In this document: positions 58,418 to 64,000 of the stretch, piece by piece
How positions within the stretch are numbered: the stretch's first letter is position 1
How the letters are laid out: each line of letters opens with the position of its first letter
NCBI RefSeq assembly: GCF_000199675.1
Contig: NC_014960.1
Span: 2,914,001 to 2,978,000 of the forward strand
Direction: 5' to 3'
Length of the DNA: 64,000 nt
DNA from: Anaerolinea thermophila UNI-1
Lineage (GTDB): Bacteria; Chloroflexota; Anaerolineae; Anaerolineales; Anaerolineaceae
Notes under the pieces: model-generated
Databases searched by the model: none
The model's input: the letters and a program-made list of their open reading frames with translations, nothing else
What the model was told of the DNA's origin: nothing
Program-made: the position numbers and the translations under genes

Positions 58418-59599
58418 TTACTTTTCCGGCGCACCGGCTTGAATCCACTCAATGACCTTCTGCAATTCCTCATCGGAGAACTTACCCGGGTGCGTGCCAC
58501 CCTGAACGGTCTGGATGAGTAAACTGCCCTGCGGATCGCCAGGGACGATCACCGTCCCGCTTCTTCCGCCTTTCATCAGGTCGGGGTAATTCTTGATGTT
58601 CAGCGCCCCCAGCGAACCGTGGCAGGAGCCGCACCGCGCCGTCATGATTTTACCAATAGAACCTTCCCAGGTCAGCGCCCCACTAATGAGGTCGGCTTCG
58701 CTGGTCGGCTGTGGCGTGGCTGTGGGCAACACGGTCGGCAAAGGCGTGGGCGAACGCAGCACAATAATCTGTCGTTCCTCTTCATGAGGACGGGGGATGG
58801 TGGTAATGGAGGTCTCTTCAAAGGTGATGAAGTAAATCAACCCAACAGCAAGCGCCACACTGACCACACTGGCAACCGGGACAAACACGCGCATGCGTTT
58901 GCGGATGACCTCAGGCTCAGGGGGCTGAGGAATCACACCGCGTTCGATTTGCTCGAGTTCGAGGGCATGTTCCTCTTCCATTTCCTCACGGCTGAGCGTG
59001 CCTTTAATCATCGACCAGTTCCAGTGCTTGATATGCACATTGTAGAAGTGCCAGAGGATAATCGCCAGCACCGCCAGAATGGCTTCGGCGCCGTGCGCGG
59101 CTTTGGCGGCAGGAATCACCACACCCGGCAGTGCGCGGCTGGTGGCAATAGGATTCCACAACATGAAACCGGTCAGCGCCATGATGACCAAGCCCCATAC
59201 CATCGCCCAGTACTCCATCTTTTCCATGAAGTTGTAGCGCGGCATTTTGGGGCGCTCTTTACGCAAACCGATGTTGTACAGGAACCACTGAATAGCATCC
59301 TGCAGGTCTTTCACGCCCGGCAGCATGCTGGCTTCCAGCCGCAGGACGTACAGTTTATAGCCCATCACCACCAGGTGATAGATGGCTTGCAGGCAGAAAA
59401 CCGTTGCCGCTACGCGGTGGACAATGCGGATGGTCTCAATGCCACCAAAAGCGGCAATAATCCACTGGGAAATATCCGAGAAGAAGAACTTCTGCGGCAA
59501 GCCGGTTAACGCCAGCAGGGTGAAAGAGAGAATCAGCACAAAGTGCTCAATGCGCTGGGCAACGCTGAAACGCTGGTAAGTTTTGGTTTGCTCGCTCAT
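58418..59599 (-). CDS. Cytochrome b (formate dehydrogenase gamma/b561-like) with C-terminal c-type heme
   Basis: 393 residues. Four to five membrane helices in the first half with His residues in 'QRIEHFVLILSF', 'RIVHRVAATVFCLQAIYHLVV', 'KAAHGAEAILAVLAIILWHFYNVHIKHW' (in parts), which suit two b hemes. A further helix (about 245-265) and a Pro/Thr linker lead to a c-type domain with 'CGSCH' (about residue 318). It probably oxidises quinol at the membrane and passes electrons to c hemes outside. Four bp after the nonaheme gene, so co-transcribed. Confidence 0.88.
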   Translation of the reverse strand: MSEQTKTYQRFSVAQRIEHFVLILSFTLLALTGLPQKFFFSDISQWIIAAFGGIETIRIVHRVAATVFCLQAIYHLVVMGYKLYVLRLEASMLPGVKDLQDAIQWFLYNIGLRKERPKMPRYNFMEKMEYWAMVWGLVIMALTGFMLWNPIATSRALPGVVIPAAKAAHGAEAILAVLAIILWHFYNVHIKHWNWSMIKGTLSREEMEEEHALELEQIERGVIPQPPEPEVIRKRMRVFVPVASVVSVALAVGLIYFITFEETSITTIPRPHEEERQIIVLRSPTPLPTVLPTATPQPTSEADLISGALTWEGSIGKIMTARCGSCHGSLGALNIKNYPDLMKGGRSGTVIVPGDPQGSLLIQTVQGGTHPGKFSDEELQKVIEWIQAGAPEK

Positions 59600-59603
59600 C
59601 TCT

Positions 59604-60803
59604 CTACTCCTCCTTGCCGGATTCCTGAGCAGTTTCCGAAGTCTCAGGTTTCTCTTGCGGTTCTGTGGCGGGTTGAGCCGGTTCGGCAGGCTTACGGCGG
59701 TTCAACGCGCGGCGCACCCGGTGATACACATCGCTGGCGACGAAGACCGCCATGCCGCCCAGCACCAGCGGGATGAAAATCTTGTAGAACAGGTTGACGT
59801 AGTACACCAGCGGATACTTCTCGCGGTCGGGGCGGTAGTGGCTCATCCACGAATCAGGGAAGTTTTCGGTAGCGTCGGGGTGGCACTTCTGGCAGGCTTT
59901 GAGCATGTTCTGTTTCATGCCCAGTCCCACCACCGGATCGTCCACATCGCCAATGTTGTGAACACCATGGCAGTCGTAACATACCGCCTTGTTGGTCTGC
60001 TGATCGGGCGAGAGGCGCTCGAAAAGGGTGACGGTAGAGCCATGGAAATCTGCCACGTAGGTGTTATACACATCGGTGGAGAGACCGTACTTGCCCATAA
60101 TTTCCGGATCGCTGTGGCATTCGCCGCACATCTTGGGCGAAGCCAGGCGAAATTGAGCGGTATGAGGTTCTTCCACGACATGCAAACCGTGGCAGGTAAT
60201 ACATACCGGCACGTCCGGATTACCCGCTTTGGCGGCTTTACCATGCACCGACTGTTCATACTCCTGGTACACGCCAAAATGGCATTTGGAGCATACCTCG
60301 GGCGATTTGCCCAGTTCTTCGGGAATCAGGTTGCCCTGTTCATCCTTGACCTGTGCCTGTGTGTGCGGGTTGTGGCAGTCAATACAGGTGGGCGCCAGTT
60401 CGTTACCGCTTTCAAAGGCACGCCGGTGGACGCTGTCCAGTTCGTATTTGTCAGCATGGCACACCTTACAGGTATTCTGATACTGTTTGCGGTAGGCTCT
60501 CAAACTGGAGAAATCCTTTGCCGGATGCGGATACCCGAACATGTCGGAGTGGCACATAGCGCAAGCCACCCCGCTTTTGGCGTGAATGGATTTACCATAC
60601 TCTTCCGGCAAGATGGTAATGTATAACTGCTCGCCGTTGTCCATCGTCAGCACCTGCCCGGGCTTCTGGTGACAGGCAAGACAAACCTCATTCCCGGGCA
60701 GAGATTCCTGCGAGAGGGTGGCGGCATGTGCTACGGAAGACAGGGTCACCAGCAGAAAACCTGCCAGCAACAAAGCCATCCATGATTTGGCAAAAGGTTT
60801 CAT
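59604..60803 (-). CDS. Nonaheme cytochrome c, membrane-anchored
   Basis: 399 residues from the ATG at 60803 with GGAG eight bases upstream; a GTG at 60812 is an alternative. Signal peptide to about HAATLS. Nine CxxCH sites: CLACH, CAMCH, CKVCH, CIDCH, CSKCH, CITCH, CGECH, CYDCH, CQKCH. A C-terminal membrane helix (about 335-358) and a Pro/Glu-rich tail end it. It should move electrons outside the membrane between the cytochrome b partner and an acceptor. Nine hemes with a C-terminal anchor fits multiheme c families (cytochrome c3/NapC-like). The acceptor is unknown. Confidence 0.92.
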   Translation of the reverse strand: MKPFAKSWMALLLAGFLLVTLSSVAHAATLSQESLPGNEVCLACHQKPGQVLTMDNGEQLYITILPEEYGKSIHAKSGVACAMCHSDMFGYPHPAKDFSSLRAYRKQYQNTCKVCHADKYELDSVHRRAFESGNELAPTCIDCHNPHTQAQVKDEQGNLIPEELGKSPEVCSKCHFGVYQEYEQSVHGKAAKAGNPDVPVCITCHGLHVVEEPHTAQFRLASPKMCGECHSDPEIMGKYGLSTDVYNTYVADFHGSTVTLFERLSPDQQTNKAVCYDCHGVHNIGDVDDPVVGLGMKQNMLKACQKCHPDATENFPDSWMSHYRPDREKYPLVYYVNLFYKIFIPLVLGGMAVFVASDVYHRVRRALNRRKPAEPAQPATEPQEKPETSETAQESGKEE

Positions 60804-60993
60804 GACCGGCACTCCATCCTTTTTTAATAAAATTTCCTGCTCATCTCTCCATTTGTTAAAAAGAACATGAGAGGCTGGATTAATTATATATTAAAAGAGT
60901 GGCTGTCTAGTCCAGGCGGGAAGGTTGACAGGGAAAAATGTGACCAATGACGCAAGAATTGTCCATTAATCAAAAGGGGTTTAAAACGGAAAA

Positions 60994-61013
60994 ACCTCCG
61001 CAATTTCGGAGGT
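60994..61013 (-). terminator. Terminator of small heat-shock gene
   Basis: ACCTCCG (60994-61000) and CGGAGGT (61007-61013); on the minus strand it is followed by a T-run. Confidence 0.85.
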
Positions 61014-61044
61014 CTTTCCCAAACGCGACGTACCGTTATTGTTT

Positions 61045-61551
61045 TCAACCGCGCTGGACCGGAATGCGCTTACCGACAACTTCCGGACGGGTAGACTTGG
61101 GCAAAACGACCGTCAATTCCCCCTTCTTGTAGGTCGCCGTAATCTTGTCCTCCTCTACCTCACAGGGCATCTCGATCTCACGTCGGAAGGATCCGTAAGT
61201 GCGCTCGATCCGATGGTAGCGGCGGTCTTTTTCTTCTTTTTCCGCGCGTTTCTCGCCCTTGATGGTGAGGATGCCGTTTTTGAACGAGACTTCCACGTCG
61301 TTTTCGTCCATGCCCGGCACCTCAGCCGTTACGACGATTTCCTTGTCATTCTCGCTCACGTCCACCCGCGGGAAGAACGAACCAAAGCGTTCCAGCATGC
61401 GCGGTCGGAGTGAGAAGAGCGGTTCGTTGAAGAACTCTTCCATCATGCGATCCATCTCGTCACGCAGGGTGAGGAAGAGGTCTTCCTCGCGCCGGCGGGG
61501 AGCCAGCGCACGTTCTTCGCGTTTCCAGGGAAGTAAATCCGTGATTGCCAT
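61045..61551 (-). CDS. Small heat-shock protein Hsp20, copy 3
   Basis: 168 residues from the ATG at 61551 (GAGGAGGTGAG upstream). Alpha-crystallin core: 'FPRVDVSENDKEIVVTAEVP', 'VEVSFKNGILTIKGEKRAEK', 'YGSFRREIEMPCEV' and 'ATYKKGELTVVLPKS'. The C-terminal I-x-I-like motif is 'KRIPVQRG'. It holds unfolding proteins under heat stress. It has its own promoter and a leader hairpin. Confidence 0.96.
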   Translation of the reverse strand: MAITDLLPWKREERALAPRRREEDLFLTLRDEMDRMMEEFFNEPLFSLRPRMLERFGSFFPRVDVSENDKEIVVTAEVPGMDENDVEVSFKNGILTIKGEKRAEKEEKDRRYHRIERTYGSFRREIEMPCEVEEDKITATYKKGELTVVLPKSTRPEVVGKRIPVQRG

Positions 61552-61576
61552 AGACTCACCTCCTCTTTTCACGCGC

Positions 61577-61602
61577 CGCAGCACCCCTTATCAGGTGCCG
61601 CG
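61577..61602 (-). ncRNA. 5'-leader hairpin of Hsp20 copy 3
   Basis: The transcript part CGCGGCACC (61602-61594) pairs with GGTGCTGCG (61585-61577), nine pairs with one G-U and an 8-nt loop. It lies between promoter and ribosome binding site and does not cover the latter. Possible mRNA stabiliser; no thermometer class recognised. Confidence 0.5.
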
Positions 61603-61610
61603 AGTGCGAG

Positions 61611-61638
61611 ATTATATCACCAATCGTTTACCTGTCAA
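61611..61638 (-). promoter_or_regulatory. Consensus promoter of Hsp20 copy 3
   Basis: TTGACA (61638-61633), 16 bp, TATAAT (61616-61611) on the minus strand; both hexamers are perfect. Confidence 0.9.
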
Positions 61639-61653
61639 GTGTTTTGCTCAATA

Positions 61654-62064
61654 TTATCCGGCTTTGACCTCAATTTTGGTCGGCTTGGCTGCACCGGCTT
61701 TGGGCAAGCGCAGGTACAGCGTACCGTTCTTGACACGGGCTTCAATATGCTCGCGGTCAATTTCATCCGACAGGGCGAATGAGCGTTCAAAATCGCCTTC
61801 GCCGTACTCCGCATACGCCAGCGTGTAGTTCTCAGGGCGCTCAAAGGTCGGATAGGCTTTGATGGTCAGCACGTTCTTTTCCAGCATGATATCGACACTC
61901 TTCTCATCGGCGCCCGGCAGGTCCATCACCAGCACCAGGTCATCGCGGGTTTCGTAGATGTCGGTGCGGGGCAGGTACACGCGGCGCTCGCGGATGCGCT
62001 CGGTCTTTTCCTCAGCCAGCGGAGTTTCTTTCTTGATTTCAATCGATTTGGTCTCTTCTGCCAT
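61654..62064 (-). CDS. Small heat-shock protein Hsp20, copy 2
   Basis: 136 residues. 'LPRTDIYETRDDLVLVMDLPG', 'VDIMLEKNVLTIKAYPTF', 'YGEGDFERSFALSDEID' and 'ARVKNGTLYLRLPKAG' make the alpha-crystallin domain. A charged N-terminal region (ETKSIEIKKETPLAEEKTER) replaces the usual hydrophobic arm, and no IxI motif is at the C-terminus, so it may not form large oligomers. 23 bp after copy 1, same operon. Confidence 0.95.
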   Translation of the reverse strand: MAEETKSIEIKKETPLAEEKTERIRERRVYLPRTDIYETRDDLVLVMDLPGADEKSVDIMLEKNVLTIKAYPTFERPENYTLAYAEYGEGDFERSFALSDEIDREHIEARVKNGTLYLRLPKAGAAKPTKIEVKAG

Positions 62065-62087
62065 ATGCCACCTCCTCCCGCTTCATC

Positions 62088-62528
62088 TTATGCCGATTTG
62101 ACGGTAATCTTGCGAGGCTTGTCGGCTTCAGCGCGCGGCAAGACAATCTTCAAAATGCCGTTTTCGTAAGAAGCCGTCACCTTGTCGGTGTTCACCGGGA
62201 AAGCCAGTTGAATCGAACGGCTGAACTTCCCGCACACCCGTTCGCGGCGGTGATAGCGGATATCGTCCTTGGGATCTTCGGGTTTGCGTTCGCCGCTGAT
62301 GGTCAGCACGTCGTTGACCACGCTGATATCCAGATCTTTGGGATCCACACCCGGCACTTCCACGGTGACGATTTCCGCCTCGTCGTTCGTCCAGGCATTG
62401 ATGGCGGGGAACACGGTCGAAACGCGCCCGGTTTCAGGCAGGAAAGCCTGCATCAGACGTTCCATCTCGCGCTGCATGCGGTTCATCTCTTCCCAGATGC
62501 TCGGCATGGTATATCTGCGGTAGATCAT
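62088..62528 (-). CDS. Small heat-shock protein Hsp20, copy 1
   Basis: 146 residues; GGAGGGTTGT upstream. 'IWEEMNRMQREMERLMQAF' is the typical Hsp20 start. The core has 'AEIVTVEVPGVDPKDLDISV', 'NDVLTISGERKPEDP', 'CGKFSRSIQLAFPVNTDKV' and 'ASYENGILKIVLPRAE', and the C-terminus 'PRKITVKSA' has the I-x-V anchor. First of the tandem sHSP genes. Confidence 0.96.
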   Translation of the reverse strand: MIYRRYTMPSIWEEMNRMQREMERLMQAFLPETGRVSTVFPAINAWTNDEAEIVTVEVPGVDPKDLDISVVNDVLTISGERKPEDPKDDIRYHRRERVCGKFSRSIQLAFPVNTDKVTASYENGILKIVLPRAEADKPRKITVKSA

Positions 62529-62636
62529 ACAACCCTCCTCTTGTTCAGGGTGAATTTCCTTACTGATTACGCTTCGAATTGTATGCGGGGAGTATTAACA
62601 ATCCATCAAAGAAATATTGGAGTTTTGTTAAAACAA

Positions 62637-62660
62637 AACGGGAGAGCAAGCCCTCCCGTT
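62637..62660 (-). terminator. Terminator of adenosine deaminase gene
   Basis: AACGGGAG (62637-62644) and CTCCCGTT (62653-62660); on the minus strand followed by TTTGTTTT. Confidence 0.88.
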
Positions 62661-62683
62661 CTGTCATCGTGACAAGCGCTTTT

Positions 62684-63694
62684 TCAGGAAACTTTACGCC
62701 TTTCCCGCAGTGCCTGCTTTTCATCCGGGGAAAGGAACGCCGCTTCCAGCGCATTGGACTGCAGTTGGCGGATTTGCGCAGGCGTCAGCCCGGCGGCAGG
62801 CGCGGCGACATTGTACTCATACGGCAGGTCAATGCCGCTGATGCCAGGATCGTCGGTATTCAGCACGGCACGGATGCCATGTTCCAGAAACAGGCGTACC
62901 GGATGGTCTTTGTAAGAAGGCACGGTGGTCGTTTGCACATTGCTGGTCAGGTTGACTTCCACACCAATGCCATGCGTGGCGAGGTAATCCATCAGCGCGG
63001 GGTCTTCGGGGGCATGCACCGCGTGACCGATGCGCTCCGCACCCAGTTCACGCAGGGCTTGCCAGACACTTTCCGCACCGGCGGCTTCCCCGGCATGCAC
63101 GGTGACGTGCAGACCGGCATCGCGCACGGCTTTGAAATGCTCCACAAACCACTCGCCGGGGAAATGGGCTTCATCACCTGCCAGATCCACCGCCACAAAC
63201 GCCTCGCGGCGCGCAAGGATGGCGCGCAGTTCCTGCCAGCAGGCATCCACGCCGTAGGTACGGCTGAGAATGCCAATGAGGTTGACCTGTACGCCCGTCT
63301 TCTGACTGCCGGCGCGCACGCCGTCCACCACCGCGTCAATCACCTCCACCGGGTCAAGGTGATGGGGCTGAGCCATGAAGAGCGGCGAAAAGCGCAGTTC
63401 GGCGTAATCCACGCCCTCGCGGTGCAGGTCTTCCACATTCTCGAAAGCAATGCGGCGCACGGCGTCGGCGTTGACCATCACGCCGGTCATCCACTCGAAG
63501 CGGGCAATGAACGCCATGATGCCGGGCTGGGCTTCGCTGACCTGCACAAAGGGACGCAGACTCTCCACATCCCAGGCGGGCAGGTTGAGGTTGTGCTGAC
63601 GTCCCAGGTCGAGGATGGTTTCCAGGCGCACACTGCCATCCAGGTGGCGATGCAGGTCAATCAGGGGCAGGGTGTCATCCACCATAGCGGGCAT
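62684..63694 (-). CDS. add: Adenosine deaminase
   Basis: 336 residues. Zinc site and catalysis: 'LIDLHRHLDGSVRLE' (HxH), 'HVTVHAGEAAGAESV' (His and Glu), 'RIGHAVHAPED' and 'RAVLNTDDPGISG' (Asp pair). It deaminates adenosine to inosine for purine salvage. Its start overlaps the stop of the upstream peptidase gene (TAATG), so the two are translationally coupled. Confidence 0.95.
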   Translation of the reverse strand: MPAMVDDTLPLIDLHRHLDGSVRLETILDLGRQHNLNLPAWDVESLRPFVQVSEAQPGIMAFIARFEWMTGVMVNADAVRRIAFENVEDLHREGVDYAELRFSPLFMAQPHHLDPVEVIDAVVDGVRAGSQKTGVQVNLIGILSRTYGVDACWQELRAILARREAFVAVDLAGDEAHFPGEWFVEHFKAVRDAGLHVTVHAGEAAGAESVWQALRELGAERIGHAVHAPEDPALMDYLATHGIGVEVNLTSNVQTTTVPSYKDHPVRLFLEHGIRAVLNTDDPGISGIDLPYEYNVAAPAAGLTPAQIRQLQSNALEAAFLSPDEKQALRERRKVS

Positions 63695-64000
63695 TAACCT
63701 TCCTGAAGGTATTTCTTGAACCAGCGGGCGATGTGATTGAGGCGCAGGATACGGCGGTCAGTACGCCCGTTGCGCGAAAGCCCGTGAAACTCTTCAGGGA
63801 AGCGCACCATCTCGGTTTCCACGCCCAGACGTTTAAGCGCCACAAAGACCTGCTCGCCCTGTTCAATGGGACAGCGCAAATCCATCTCGTTGTGCAGAAC
63901 CAGGGTGGGCGTGCGGGCGTTGCCGATGTAGGCGATCGGCGAGCGTTCCCAGTAGTACTGCAGGGCTTCAAAGGGCGGCTGGTTGTTCAGTTCCTTCTGG
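63694..64000 (-). CDS. S9 family peptidase, C-terminal fragment (5' end outside window)
   Basis: The frame is open from 64000 to the stop at 63694. 'RSPIAYIGNARTPTLVLHNE' and 'DLRCPIEQGEQVFVALKRLG' carry the catalytic Asp, and 'VRFPEEFHGLSRNG' the catalytic His of prolyl-oligopeptidase (S9) enzymes; the Ser lies beyond the window. It is upstream of and coupled to adenosine deaminase. Confidence 0.88.
   Translation of the reverse strand, partial: QKELNNQPPFEALQYYWERSPIAYIGNARTPTLVLHNEMDLRCPIEQGEQVFVALKRLGVETEMVRFPEEFHGLSRNGRTDRRILRLNHIARWFKKYLQEG

Noticed and set aside
62579..63697. Plus-strand frame of 372 codons
   Set aside because: Antisense of the adenosine deaminase gene.

Overview
The window reads as chromosomal DNA of a moderately thermophilic, anaerobic member of the Chloroflexi, most likely class Anaerolineae (family Anaerolineaceae). 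This is inferred from several traits together. Many predicted lipoproteins carry Thr/Pro-rich linkers of the 'PTPTAT' kind. A Flp-type pilin stands alone. There is an archaeal-type fructose-1,6-bisphosphate aldolase/phosphatase, a CIRCE-controlled groESL, and a large BTAD/AAA/TPR regulator. Translated ORFs match Chloroflexi families I recognise, but no database search was possible, so genus and species are not claimed. Genes are dense and lie on both strands in short operons.

Layout. 1-5.9 kb (minus): a sugar-uptake and phosphorolysis operon with a GH94 glycoside phosphorylase and two solute-binding proteins, preceded by a perfect 18-bp LacI-type palindrome. 6-10.3 kb: an HlyD-like adaptor converging on an FtsX/MacB-like permease and plsY. 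10.4-15.2 kb: nucleotidyltransferase, TrmH-type methyltransferase, DUF711 protein and a parvulin lipoprotein operon. 15.4-19.3 kb (minus): three unrecognised genes, with a complete 1.19-kb insertion sequence between the first and second. 19.4-23.4 kb: a Met-rich PepSY-like membrane protein, an OmpR/HK two-component system with a Met-rich sensor loop, and two SHOCT proteins. Two promoters here share an 11-bp tandem CTTTA repeat. 23.36-24.28 kb: a second complete IS (922 bp) with a 5-bp target duplication, followed by a tRNA(CAU) and a 17-bp copy of its T-arm/acceptor end.

24.5-35.6 kb: nitroreductase, aldo/keto reductase, M1-like peptidase, Flp pilin, ArfB-like release factor, groESL, trmO-modA, a membrane protein, FBP aldolase/phosphatase and two small ferredoxin-fold/START-like proteins. 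35.8-39.4 kb: the BTAD regulator. 39.9-49.2 kb: hpt-AKR-GNAT-HD operon, a lipoprotein, a copper-handling pair (TauE/DsbD-like membrane protein with a cupredoxin tail, and an HMA chaperone), a phosphatase, a ferredoxin, and a DUF4203/NYN/membrane-protein operon. 49.4-52.2 kb: ECF sigma factor and a propeller-bearing putative anti-sigma factor. 52.3-57.4 kb: a membrane-anchored alpha/beta hydrolase divergent from a fur-feoB-(Cys-rich)-feoA ferrous-iron operon with repeated TTGCAA boxes. 58.4-60.8 kb: a nine-heme cytochrome c and a cytochrome b with a c-heme tail, which look like a quinol-linked electron-transfer module. 61.0-64.0 kb: three tandem small heat-shock proteins, adenosine deaminase and the end of an S9 peptidase.

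The most interesting parts are the metal-sensing TCS regulon with its shared 11-bp repeats, the unrecognised three-gene cassette cut by an IS at an in-frame junction, the Feo operon with an extra Cys-rich gene and His-rich FeoA, and the nonaheme/cytochrome b module.
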